A DNA stretch of 64,000 bases. Source: Paracidobacterium acidisoli. GTDB lineage: Bacteria > Acidobacteriota > Terriglobia > Terriglobales > Acidobacteriaceae. The first letter of the stretch is position 1, and the number at the start of each line of letters is the position of its first letter. Both the position numbers and the translations under genes were made by a program. This document shows, one piece after another, positions 16,802-25,162 of this stretch. Location of the stretch: positions 248,001-312,000 of the forward strand of contig NZ_QVQT02000005.1 of the NCBI RefSeq assembly GCF_003428625.2, in the 5' to 3' direction. The notes beneath the pieces are model-generated. The model made no database searches. It saw nothing but the letters and a program-made list of their open reading frames with translations, and had not been told where the DNA came from.

Positions 16802-18682
16802 ATGCTGGTTCTTGGCCGCTGCCGAAGGGGCTTCAAAGGGATAGTTACCCTTGCCTGTCTCTTTCTGGTTTTTCTTCCCTTCGCGCTGGCTCGTGATTCC
16901 GACGATGAAGCATTGCGTCACTTTGCTGCTGCACAGCGTGCGCAAAATGCAGGCCAGTTGGATGAAGCTGCCAGTGAGTATCTGAAGGTCGTCCAGCTCC
17001 TGCCAAACGCCGCGGAAGCATACGCGAGCCTTGGGCTCGTTTACAACGCGCAGGGAAAGTATGCAGACTCGGCGCAGGCTCTTGCCAAAGCTGAGAAGTT
17101 GAAGCCTGGATTGCCGGGAGTCAGCCTCTATCTGGGAATAGATGATCTCCGCATGCATCAGCCGGCGTCTGCCGTCCTTCATCTCAGAGCGGCGATACGT
17201 TCAGAGCCCAAAAATGAACAAGCGCATACGTGGCTCAGTGAGGCGCTCAGCGACAGCGGCCAGCATGACGCCGCATTGGCGGAATTGCAGAAAGCCAGTC
17301 TGCTCTTCCCCTCGGACCCTGCGCTTTTGCTGGACCTTTCAAGGCTCTGTCGCAGAGCCGCCGATCAAAAAATAGATCGCATATTTATGACGGCGAAAGG
17401 TAGTCCCCTGCAGCATCAGATCTATGGAGACATATATAAGGACCAGCATGCGTGGTCGAACGCAAAGGCGCACTATTATCGTGCGCTGGAGCTGGATACT
17501 CAGTGGCATGGCGCGCATTTCGGTCTGGGTGAAATAGCATTGCAGAATCAGGAGCTTGATCTGGCCAGTCATGAATATCATCTGGAGCTGCAGACAAACC
17601 CCCGTTCCGGGGCAGCGATGGCGAGGCTAGCCGAAATTGCGCTGTTGGAGAATAAGCCCGGAGATGCGCTGACTCAGTTTGAATCAGCGATTAAAGCTGC
17701 GCCGGAGGAGGCCGCACACGCAGTCGGTTTGCCGCCTGATCCCGTTGCCGGCAAATCGGACGAGCTTGCGAAAGACGCGCAGTCGTCGCTTCGCAGCGCT
17801 CTTTCTCAACTAGAAGCTGCACCGCCAGCACCTGCGCGAAGTCTCGCCATTGCAGTTGTTGATCTGCGTCTGGGGCAGACAGATGCATCGCTCGCGGCTT
17901 GGAAGCAATTCCAGCAAAGTGCGCCGCACTCTAATCCATCGACGACTTATCAGCGAGCCCTTATACAGTTCGACCAGCAGAACCTGAACGCTGCTGATGT
18001 CTCCGTGCGGTCATGGCTGAGTACGCACCCTGTCGATTTGCAGGCAGTATATCTCTCGGCCAAAATCGATCAGGCTCTCTCCTTCTCTGCACTTCAGAAG
18101 TTATTGGAACTGGCTCCCGATTCTTATCCGGCCCATCAGGCCTTGGGCGATATATATGAGGAGTCCCAGAATGACAACAAGGCACTGAGTGAATACAAGC
18201 TCGCCGAATCGATGGCTCCGAATCTGCCAGGTATACATTTTTCTATCGGGAATCTGTTCGTGAAGCTGCATCGTGAAGACGATGCCCTTACAGAGTTACA
18301 GACAGCTCTTGGCATGGATCAGGATAATCCGGAAGCGAATGCTGAGGTTGGCGCGATTTATCTGAATCGGCTTGACCCCGCGAAGGCAATCCCTTACCTC
18401 GAGCATGCAGTTCAGCAGGAGAATGATCTGTGGTCGGCCCATCAGCAGCTTGGAAAGGCCTACTACACGCAGAAAGAGTATACGAGGGCCACAGCGGAGT
18501 TACTGCTCGCCGTACAGCATGATCCTGATGGCGCGGCGCGTTACCAGCTCGGCCTGGTTTACCGGGCCCTTGGGAAAAACAAGGAAGCCGGCGAGCAATT
18601 TGAAATAAGCCGAAAGATCAAGCTTGAAAATCTGTCTCATGCCAAAACAGAGATGACAACCTTTCAGAAGCAGCTGCAATGA
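16802..18682 (+). CDS. exported TPR protein
   Basis: About 626 residues from the ATG at 16802 (a TTG at 16787 is an alternative). The signal peptide hydrophobic core (IVTLACLFLVFLPFALA) is followed by at least ten tetratricopeptide repeats, for example AAEAYASLGLVYNAQGKYAD and AHQALGDIYEESQNDNKALS. No enzymatic domain is seen. TPR proteins beside Oar-like receptors are common in Acidobacteria and probably act as periplasmic scaffolds, but the partner is unknown. Its stop overlaps the start of the next TPR gene by four bases (ATGA), so both are co-translated. A conventional ribosome binding site is missing just upstream, which fits coupling to the short leader frame at 16767. Confidence 0.8.
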   Translation: MLVLGRCRRGFKGIVTLACLFLVFLPFALARDSDDEALRHFAAAQRAQNAGQLDEAASEYLKVVQLLPNAAEAYASLGLVYNAQGKYADSAQALAKAEKLKPGLPGVSLYLGIDDLRMHQPASAVLHLRAAIRSEPKNEQAHTWLSEALSDSGQHDAALAELQKASLLFPSDPALLLDLSRLCRRAADQKIDRIFMTAKGSPLQHQIYGDIYKDQHAWSNAKAHYYRALELDTQWHGAHFGLGEIALQNQELDLASHEYHLELQTNPRSGAAMARLAEIALLENKPGDALTQFESAIKAAPEEAAHAVGLPPDPVAGKSDELAKDAQSSLRSALSQLEAAPPAPARSLAIAVVDLRLGQTDASLAAWKQFQQSAPHSNPSTTYQRALIQFDQQNLNAADVSVRSWLSTHPVDLQAVYLSAKIDQALSFSALQKLLELAPDSYPAHQALGDIYEESQNDNKALSEYKLAESMAPNLPGIHFSIGNLFVKLHREDDALTELQTALGMDQDNPEANAEVGAIYLNRLDPAKAIPYLEHAVQQENDLWSAHQQLGKAYYTQKEYTRATAELLLAVQHDPDGAARYQLGLVYRALGKNKEAGEQFEISRKIKLENLSHAKTEMTTFQKQLQ

Positions 18683-20241
18683 TCGTGTTCACCCGTCAGG
18701 CCGGTTATTTCCTGCTCATTTCCGTGCTGCTCTGCTCAGCTTCGCCATCGTTTGCTCAGGCCGATCCGGTGCAGCAAGGCGTTCAGTTATTTCGTCAGGG
18801 AGATTATGAGGATGCGTTGCACGCATTCCAGGCGGCAAAGCGCGCGCAGCCGAACAATGCATCCCTTGAGAACCTCATCGGCATCACCGAAACCCAGTTG
18901 GGCCATATTGAGAACGCGAATAAGGCATACGAAGCGGCATCCCGGCTGAACCCAAAACTTGCAGATCCACATAAAAATCTCGCATTCAACTACCTGCGTG
19001 CCGGGCAATACCTGCCGGCCGAGCAGCAGTTGAAATCAGCTCTGGCCCTCGATCGCAATGATCCGGCGATTCACTACTATTTTGTTCTTGTCTATCTCTC
19101 GACCGAGCAGGATCGCGGCGTTGTCTCGCACCTCCTGGCAGCAGAGCCATTCCTGAAAAACGATCCTCAGGCAGCCGCTTCGGCAGCTAAGGCATGTTTG
19201 CGTTCCGGCGTGCCCGATCAGGCAAAGCAGTTGATTGATCTGCTGGAAAACGGTTCGGGGTTTTCGATTGAGCAGGAATACGATCTTGCGAAAGCATTCA
19301 GTGACAAAGGCATGTATCTGGATTCAGCCCAGCGCTTCCGCTCCGTCCTGAAAGCTCACCCCGAATCATGGGAGAGCCGGTATAACCTCGCAATTAGCCT
19401 TTCAAAAGCAAATCAGACAGAGGAAGCAATTCATATCCTCGCATCTCTGGAAGCAGAACATACAAAAGATGTGAATGTCCTTTCCATGGTAGCGTCGGCC
19501 GCAGAGTCGGCCGGAAATTCTGCACTTGCTCTGAAGGCTCTTGAAGACGCTATTGTCGTCGAGCCTCACAGTCCCGACCGCTATCTGGACTGCACGCATC
19601 TGTTGATGGACCTCAACCGTTACGATGAAGCAGCCGAGTGGACGCAGCGCGGCATCGCGCAGCTTTCCGATCCCTACCCACTGACAATTCGCCTGGGTGC
19701 GATTGAGATGATGCGAGGCAATCACGACAAAGCTGCAGCTGATTATCAGGTGGCCATCCAAAGGCATCCGGAAATTGCGCTCGGTTACGTGGCTCTGGCG
19801 CAGGCGTATATGAAGGATGGAAAAGACCAGGAAGCACTGGTAGTGCTGACTGACGGACGCGGAAAAGTTCCCCCTGACTTCGCGCTCGAATATGTGTTCG
19901 GGCTTGTTTCTGCGAGAGTAGGAAAGCAAGCGCAGGCAATCGACGCACTGGTGCGCGCGGCACAACTCAATCCGCAGATAGTTGAGCCGCATTACCAGCT
20001 GGGGGTCATTTTCCTCCAGCAGGAACAGCTAAAGAAAGCGCAGGAAGAGTTCGAAAGCGCTATACGAATTGATCCAACTCACGCGGAAGCATATTTTCAG
20101 CTGAGCCGCGTCTATGCCCGCCTTGGCGATAGGCAGAAGGCGCAGGCCATGGGCGTGAGAGCTCACGAACTTGCTCAGACACAGCAGGAAGAAGCGATCA
20201 AAGAAGAAAAATCACGGCTAAGCACGCTCCCACCGCAGTGA
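18679..20241 (+). CDS. exported TPR protein, translationally coupled
   Basis: 520 residues with a signal peptide (FLLISVLLCSASPSFAQA) and tetratricopeptide repeats along the whole length, e.g. NASLENLIGITETQLGHIEN and HAEAYFQLSRVYARLGDRQK. It ends in a charged segment rich in Glu, Lys and Gln. There is no catalytic motif. The ATG overlaps the preceding TGA. It is probably a periplasmic scaffold working with the preceding paralogue and the Oar-like receptor. A convergent ThuA-domain gene lies downstream, and the 78 bases between hold only a weak CGGCGC/GCGCCG hairpin. Confidence 0.8.
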   Translation: MIVFTRQAGYFLLISVLLCSASPSFAQADPVQQGVQLFRQGDYEDALHAFQAAKRAQPNNASLENLIGITETQLGHIENANKAYEAASRLNPKLADPHKNLAFNYLRAGQYLPAEQQLKSALALDRNDPAIHYYFVLVYLSTEQDRGVVSHLLAAEPFLKNDPQAAASAAKACLRSGVPDQAKQLIDLLENGSGFSIEQEYDLAKAFSDKGMYLDSAQRFRSVLKAHPESWESRYNLAISLSKANQTEEAIHILASLEAEHTKDVNVLSMVASAAESAGNSALALKALEDAIVVEPHSPDRYLDCTHLLMDLNRYDEAAEWTQRGIAQLSDPYPLTIRLGAIEMMRGNHDKAAADYQVAIQRHPEIALGYVALAQAYMKDGKDQEALVVLTDGRGKVPPDFALEYVFGLVSARVGKQAQAIDALVRAAQLNPQIVEPHYQLGVIFLQQEQLKKAQEEFESAIRIDPTHAEAYFQLSRVYARLGDRQKAQAMGVRAHELAQTQQEEAIKEEKSRLSTLPPQ

Positions 20242-20319
20242 AAAGCTAAACCGGATCTCGCATCGAGGAGAATGGAACGGCGCAAAAGTAAAGGCTCTCG
20301 CGCCGCATGCTTCACCTTC

Positions 20320-21204
20320 CTAGTGTTTCGCCCCTGGAGCCTGAAGGCTGGTGGAAGGAGCCAGTGAGGATGCTCCCGGTGCAACACTGCCGGTAGCCGC
20401 CCATTCAGTTCCGCGCGCCAGCAGATCCATGAAGCCAGGCTGAGTCATCGCCAGCAGATCATGGCCCAGTACAGTGACCATTACTCGCCCCTGGCCATAG
20501 TTAACCGTCCACACGGCTGGTTCGGTCTTGCCTGTGCCGCCTGGATTGTTCGGGTCGTCAAAGGCTGACGCCAGCACATGGGCAGTCGGTTTGAGGTCTA
20601 TCTTGTGATAAAGCTCATCATTCGCCACAAAGGTCGGAGGAAGCCCCTTGTCGACAGGGCTGTCGCGGTCGACCCACTGAACCACAAAAACGTGACGCTT
20701 TGCGTGACCAATATTATTGATGTCCCAGGTCATGCCGACCATATCCGTGAAAGCCTGCCATGGCTCTCCTTCCAGTCTGCGGGGTTCTGTTGGAGTTCCG
20801 CCAGCCTGTCCAAAAAACGGACCATAGAGCACGCCGTGTATCGCAACCATGCCCTTACCGGAGCGGATAAAGTCTTCGACTGCTTTTTCGGTGCCGTCGC
20901 CCCACCGCGGACCATAGTAATAGTCAACCAGTACGTCGTAGTGAGATAGAGTTTCTGCGGTGATCCCGCGTACTTCCTCTTCGAGCTTCACATCAAAGCG
21001 TCCGGTATTGTTGAGAATGCCCTGCAGAAAGGGTGCCGTTCCCTGCCAGGGATGAGACCAGTCTGAGTTTCCTGTCAGTATCAGAACTCTGATCTTTTGA
21101 TCGGCTGTTCTTTGCGATGGCGATGTAGTTTGGGCGATGGCCGCACTCGATCCGAGCAGGCAAAGAGTAAGACAGCATCCAATAACGGTATTCCTCAGGG
21201 ACAT
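20320..21204 (-). CDS. exported ThuA-domain protein
   Basis: 294 residues with a signal peptide (MSLRNTVIGCCLTLCLLGSSAAIAQ) and a ThuA-like, glutamine-amidotransferase-fold domain. Features are RVLILTGNSDWSHPWQ, the middle GKGMVAIHGVLYGPF and late VNYGQGRVMVTVLGHD. ThuA proteins take part in trehalose and 3-keto-sugar metabolism in rhizobia, and related exported domains are widespread in Acidobacteria and Planctomycetes. The exact reaction here is unknown. A strong ribosome binding site (AAGGAGG) precedes the ATG. It is divergent from the mutarotase-like gene at 21598. Whether the operators at 21360-21400 also control it is unclear. A second ThuA protein occurs at 39333. Confidence 0.8.
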   Translation of the reverse strand: MSLRNTVIGCCLTLCLLGSSAAIAQTTSPSQRTADQKIRVLILTGNSDWSHPWQGTAPFLQGILNNTGRFDVKLEEEVRGITAETLSHYDVLVDYYYGPRWGDGTEKAVEDFIRSGKGMVAIHGVLYGPFFGQAGGTPTEPRRLEGEPWQAFTDMVGMTWDINNIGHAKRHVFVVQWVDRDSPVDKGLPPTFVANDELYHKIDLKPTAHVLASAFDDPNNPGGTGKTEPAVWTVNYGQGRVMVTVLGHDLLAMTQPGFMDLLARGTEWAATGSVAPGASSLAPSTSLQAPGAKH

Positions 21205-21307
21205 TCCGCCTCCTTCTTAATTCATGAAGCCTGATAACAGGTAATGCACATGTATTTCCTGCGGTTGCGGCCTCACTTATCAATCAGGAGCAGCGTATGG
21301 AAACCCT

Positions 21308-21335
21308 TTGACAGGAGCCGACGGCACAGTATAGT
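21308..21335 (+). promoter_or_regulatory. sigma70 promoter of the mutarotase/cytochrome/Gfo operon
   Basis: TTGACA (21308-21313), 16-base spacer, TATAGT (21330-21335). The perfect operator at 21360 begins 25 bases after the -10. The same arrangement is found before the other operator-linked genes. Confidence 0.75.
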
Positions 21336-21359
21336 ACTATTCCAGTCGAATTAGAAATT

Positions 21360-21375
21360 AGTTCATTTCGGAACT
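21360..21375 (+). promoter_or_regulatory. perfect operator AGTTC-N6-GAACT
   Basis: AGTTCATTTCGGAACT, with the symmetry extending outward (TTAGTTC and GAACTAG). It lies between the promoter at 21308-21335 and the genes starting at 21598. Confidence 0.75.
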
Positions 21376-21384
21376 AGAACTGAA

Positions 21385-21400
21385 GATTCTAACTGGAAAT
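21385..21400 (+). promoter_or_regulatory. second, degenerate operator copy
   Basis: GATTCTAACTGGAAAT keeps the TTC-N6-GAA core and seven of ten arm bases. Its centre is 25 bp from the perfect site at 21360-21375, so it may bind a second dimer. Confidence 0.4.
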
Positions 21401-21424
21401 TTGGCAAGCTCGAAGAGAAGTGTT

Positions 21425-21556
21425 ATGTCGGATACCGTGGTCATGATAAGTCTGATTGAGCCATCGAAGCTCCGTCTGTCAGCCGCGGCAGTAGCAAACT
21501 ACCGGGACACGCCGGAGACCGTATTGATCGATAGTAAGTCGGAAGTGCATCTGTAA
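21425..21556 (+). CDS. possible small protein of 43 residues
   Basis: ATG at 21425 to TAA at 21554-21556, with the purine-rich GAAGAGAAG just upstream. The product begins MSDTVVMISLIEPSKLRL and ends in a charged stretch (SKSEVHL). It sits in the leader between the operators and the mutarotase-like gene, 41 bases before that start codon. It has no recognisable domain. It could be a leader peptide, a real small protein or chance. Confidence 0.3.
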   Translation: MSDTVVMISLIEPSKLRLSAAAVANYRDTPETVLIDSKSEVHL

Positions 21557-21597
21557 AGTGGCTCACGAAAGAGCGAAGCGAGAGGACATCTGGAACT

Positions 21598-22638
21598 ATG
21601 TTGTTTATCAAGCCGGCTGCTTATACGTTAATGTCGTCACTGGCTGTCTTTGGCGCATCGGCGCAGGTGAGAAATGTTGCGCCACAGGAAGAGCTTTCGA
21701 GCGGAACGACCAGGATAAAAGTGTACCTTCCGGATGCGGCTAAAGGCTTTTATCGCGGAACCCGGTTCGACTGGTCGGGTGTTATTGGAGAACTGGACAC
21801 ACTGGGGCACACCTGGTTTGATCAATGGTTTACTCGCGGCGACGCCACAGTGCATGACTTCAGCTACGACGGATCGGATATTGTGGCCGGTCCCTGCACC
21901 GCGGCAACCGGACCCGTTGAAGAATTTACAACCCCACTGGGCTACGATGAAGCAAAGCCGGGCGGAACATTCGTCAAAATTGGCGTGGGTGTTCTTCGCA
22001 GGCCTGACGATGCGAAGTACGATTCATTCCGCCTGTACGAGGTCGTAGACAATGGACACTGGCAAACGCGAAAAAAAGGGAACTCGATCGAGTTCGGCCA
22101 GGATATTCAGGACCCATCCAGCGGATATTCGTACAGCTACGAGAAGACGATAACGGTTCTGCAGGACAAGTCGGGAATTGTGATCGATCACAGACTAACG
22201 AACACCGGGAAGCGGTCGATTAAGACCGATGTCTACGACCATAATTTTCTGGTACTCGATAAACAGCCGCCAGGGCCGGACTTTACCATTACATTCCCTT
22301 TTCAGATCAGTCCGGTTCACCCGCCTGAAGCAGGCCTGGCGGAATTGCGGGGAAATCAGATCGTTTATCTGAAAAAACTCACCGGAGAAGATCGCGTTTT
22401 TACGACAATCCATGGATTTGGAGACGATGCGAAAGACTATGATGTGCGCATCGACAATGCTCGCCTCGGTGTTGGACTCACTATCACCGGTGACAGACCG
22501 CTGAAGAATGTGGCCATGTGGTCGATTCGCCCCGTTATGGCGGTCGAGCCGTTCATCGAGATATCGGTCAATCCAGGGCAGTCATTTACCTGGCGATATG
22601 AATATGCCTTTCACAAGCTGGGATCTTCTGGAAAATAA
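21598..22638 (+). CDS. exported aldose-1-epimerase-like (galactose mutarotase fold) protein
   Basis: 346 residues with a short signal peptide (SSLAVFGASAQ). The sequence after it resembles galactose-mutarotase-like beta-sandwich proteins: FYRGTRFDWSGVIGEL at the start, ATGPVEEFTT, then VYDHNFLVLDKQPPGPDFTI and WSIRPVMAVEPFIEI. A paralogue with the same motif order is at 54516-55571. It may bind or epimerise a sugar in the periplasm; the catalytic residues of classical GalM are not clearly placed. The start has AGAGGA upstream. It is first in an operator-controlled transcript that probably continues into the seven-haem cytochrome and the Gfo/Idh/MocA gene. Confidence 0.7.
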   Translation: MLFIKPAAYTLMSSLAVFGASAQVRNVAPQEELSSGTTRIKVYLPDAAKGFYRGTRFDWSGVIGELDTLGHTWFDQWFTRGDATVHDFSYDGSDIVAGPCTAATGPVEEFTTPLGYDEAKPGGTFVKIGVGVLRRPDDAKYDSFRLYEVVDNGHWQTRKKGNSIEFGQDIQDPSSGYSYSYEKTITVLQDKSGIVIDHRLTNTGKRSIKTDVYDHNFLVLDKQPPGPDFTITFPFQISPVHPPEAGLAELRGNQIVYLKKLTGEDRVFTTIHGFGDDAKDYDVRIDNARLGVGLTITGDRPLKNVAMWSIRPVMAVEPFIEISVNPGQSFTWRYEYAFHKLGSSGK

Positions 22639-22682
22639 CAAAGCATCGATCTTGTGAAAGATAGACTGTTCAGTCGTCGTAT

Positions 22683-23939
22683 ATGAAAAGTAAGATGCAG
22701 TTGCTGAAAAATATGCGGCACATGCATCGAGCGGGAATGGCGATAGCCGTTATTATTCTGGGCTCTCTCCAGTGGGCACCTGATATAGCCGTCGGAAAGG
22801 CGCTCCATGCGGAGAAGAAGGCACCGGTAGATGCCGCCTGGCGCGATGGCTATGCAGGGGATGCAGCATGTGCCGGGTGTCACAAGGATCAGGTGGCTTC
22901 ATACTCGCATACGGCCCACTACAGCACCTCTGCGATTGCTGGCAGCAATTCGATCGCGGGCTCACTTCGGAACGAATCAAATGTGCTGATGATCGTAAGG
23001 CCGGAAACCACCTCTGAGAATCCAGGTCTGTTCTTCAAAATGGAAGCTCGCAACGACGGCGCGTATCAAACTGCGGTAGCAGGCTGGCCCGGCCAATATC
23101 AAACGAAAACAGCTCGTATGGATATCGTGGTCGGGTCCGGAGTTCGAGGTCAGAGCTACCTGTCCTGGCAGGGAGACGAACTGTATGAGCTGCCGGTGAG
23201 CTACTGGACAGACGGCCATCAATGGATCAACAGTCCTGGCTACAAAGATGGCTCGATGGATTTCTCCAGAGCGGTGGTGCCGCGTTGTCTTGAATGCCAT
23301 AGCACCTATATCCACCAGTTATCCGCTAATCCGTTAAGCAATCGTTACGACAAGGCAAGTCTGGTCGTCGGCATTACCTGCGAAAAATGTCACGGTCCGG
23401 GCAAAGCTCACATCGCGCTGGAATCGGCAGCAAAGCCAAGTGCCGCACCGGCAGCCGGCGTCGGCATTCTGAATCCGGCAAAGTTCCCGCGAGACCGGCA
23501 GGTCGACCTTTGTGCCCTTTGTCATAACGGATTGCGCGGCGAAGAACTCGCTCCGGCGTTTTCGTTCGTTGCCGGTCAGTCTCTCGATAAATATCTGCAG
23601 CCAAACTCCGGGGAGATAGCAGAGAAGCCGAGTGTCCATGGAAACCAGGTCGGCTTGCTCAAAAAGAGTCGCTGCTATTTGTCTTCCCCCGGCATGAGTT
23701 GTTCGACCTGCCACGATATCCATGCGCCGGAAAAAGAAGCGGCTTCTTATTCTAGCCGCTGCCTTACCTGTCACCTCGCATCGAGCTGCGGCATGTTCAA
23801 AACCGGGGGAGTGAAAATCGCGGAGAATTGCGTTGATTGCCACATGCCTGTTGAGCAGACAGATGCTGTTGTGTCAGAAACCGTCGGTCGCGCAATACAG
23901 CCGAAGATGCGTAGTCACTGGATCAGGGTGTATCGCTGA
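22683..23939 (+). CDS. seven-haem periplasmic cytochrome c
   Basis: 418 residues with an N-terminal hydrophobic segment and seven CxxCH haem-binding motifs in order: CAGCH, CLECH, CEKCH, CALCH, CSTCH, CLTCH and CVDCH. The first and third through fifth resemble cytochrome c-554/doubled-CXXCH multihaem proteins. The unmatched region between haems one and two (about residues 70-200) is beta-rich and probably folds as a separate domain. It is expected to carry electrons in the periplasm and may accept them from oxidations in this region. It starts 44 bases after the mutarotase-like gene. The start is uncertain because several in-frame ATGs are near and no clear ribosome binding site is visible. 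Confidence 0.85.
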   Translation: MKSKMQLLKNMRHMHRAGMAIAVIILGSLQWAPDIAVGKALHAEKKAPVDAAWRDGYAGDAACAGCHKDQVASYSHTAHYSTSAIAGSNSIAGSLRNESNVLMIVRPETTSENPGLFFKMEARNDGAYQTAVAGWPGQYQTKTARMDIVVGSGVRGQSYLSWQGDELYELPVSYWTDGHQWINSPGYKDGSMDFSRAVVPRCLECHSTYIHQLSANPLSNRYDKASLVVGITCEKCHGPGKAHIALESAAKPSAAPAAGVGILNPAKFPRDRQVDLCALCHNGLRGEELAPAFSFVAGQSLDKYLQPNSGEIAEKPSVHGNQVGLLKKSRCYLSSPGMSCSTCHDIHAPEKEAASYSSRCLTCHLASSCGMFKTGGVKIAENCVDCHMPVEQTDAVVSETVGRAIQPKMRSHWIRVYR

Positions 23940-23990
23940 GTTGCAGTAAAGAAGAAGAAACACTGTGCGGAAGATTCGTTGGAGAGATCA

Positions 23991-25139
23991 ATGAAAAAAA
24001 TCAGGACCGCTATCTTTGGAACTGGCTTTATGGGACGTGTTCACACGGAGGCAGTTCGACGTCTGGGCAATGTCGAGGTTGCGGCCATCGCAGCCAGAAC
24101 AGCCGATCAGGCGAGAAAATTTGCAGATACCCTTGGCATTGAAAGCGCGACAGGCGACTATACAACGATTCTGAACGATCCGGAGATCGAAGCAGTGCAC
24201 GTCTGCGCTCCGAATGCACTTCACTTCGAAATGACAAAGTCTGCGTTGCAGGCCGGTAAGCACGTCGTATGCGAAAAGCCGCTGGCATCCACAATTTCTG
24301 AAGCGCAGGAAATGGTCGATCTTGCCAAAGCGCGCAATCTCGCCAACTGCACCCTGTACAACATTCGCTTCTATCCGCAGATACAGAACATGCTTCACAT
24401 GCGTGAAGCCGGTGAATTCGGCGAGATTCAGATCGTGCAGGGAACGTATTCGCAGGATTGGCTTCTCTATGACACCGACTGGAACTGGCGCATCGAATCC
24501 GGACCCTCCCGTGCCTTCGCCGATATCGGAACACACTGGTGCGATCTGGCCGAATATCTCACGGGGCTGAAAATCACTTCCGTCTGCGCCGAGCTGGAGA
24601 CATTTCGTAAAGCCCGTAAAAGGCCGAAGCATTCTATTGAGACATTCGCCGGAAAGAAACTGCAGCCTTCTGATTACGATGAGGTCCCTGTGAAAACGGA
24701 AGATTTCTGCTCCATGATGTTCCATATGGGCGAAGGTGTCAGAGGATCGATGACGGCAAGTCAGGTTTCAGCCGGGCGCAAAAATTTTCTTTCGATAGAA
24801 CTTTATGGCACAAAAGCATCCGCCGCATGGAATGCGGAGCGACCGGACGAGCTGTGGGTGGGCAATCGAAACTCGGCGAATGAGCTCTATATCAAAGATC
24901 CGTCTTTGATGAGAGCGGGAGCGAGTCAGTATGCGGACCTGCCGGGTGGTCACAGCGAAGGCTACGACGATACCTTCAAACAGATACTTCGGCAGTTCTA
25001 CAAGAAAGTTGCCGATAGTGAGCAACAGGCCGAATTTCCTACCTTTGTCGACGGTATCCGTCAGTTGTACGTCCTGAACGCCGTCCTTGAGAGCGCCGCA
25101 AAGCGTGCATGGGTCGATGTAGCTGGCGGCGACTGGTAA
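23991..25139 (+). CDS. Gfo/Idh/MocA-family NAD(P)-dependent sugar oxidoreductase
   Basis: 382 residues from the ATG at 23991 with GGAGAG four bases upstream; an in-frame TTG at 23979 is disfavoured. The N-terminal Rossmann fold has IFGTGFMGRVH (GxGxxG). The family's EKP motif is in VVCEKPLAS, and the C-terminal substrate domain contains DIGTHWCDLAEYL with a likely catalytic His/Asp. There is no signal peptide, so it acts in the cytoplasm. Known relatives oxidise inositols, glucosides or 3-position hydroxyls of sugars. It is third in the operator-controlled transcript, after the exported mutarotase-like protein and the multihaem cytochrome, and converges on the regulator at 25163. Confidence 0.85.
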   Translation: MKKIRTAIFGTGFMGRVHTEAVRRLGNVEVAAIAARTADQARKFADTLGIESATGDYTTILNDPEIEAVHVCAPNALHFEMTKSALQAGKHVVCEKPLASTISEAQEMVDLAKARNLANCTLYNIRFYPQIQNMLHMREAGEFGEIQIVQGTYSQDWLLYDTDWNWRIESGPSRAFADIGTHWCDLAEYLTGLKITSVCAELETFRKARKRPKHSIETFAGKKLQPSDYDEVPVKTEDFCSMMFHMGEGVRGSMTASQVSAGRKNFLSIELYGTKASAAWNAERPDELWVGNRNSANELYIKDPSLMRAGASQYADLPGGHSEGYDDTFKQILRQFYKKVADSEQQAEFPTFVDGIRQLYVLNAVLESAAKRAWVDVAGGDW

Positions 25140-25162
25140 ATCCTGGCAGAACAGGCTCACTC

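Noticed and set aside
20245-20310. Hairpin between the convergent TPR and ThuA genes
   Set aside because: Six-base arms with a 16-base loop and no T-run; too weak for a terminator call.
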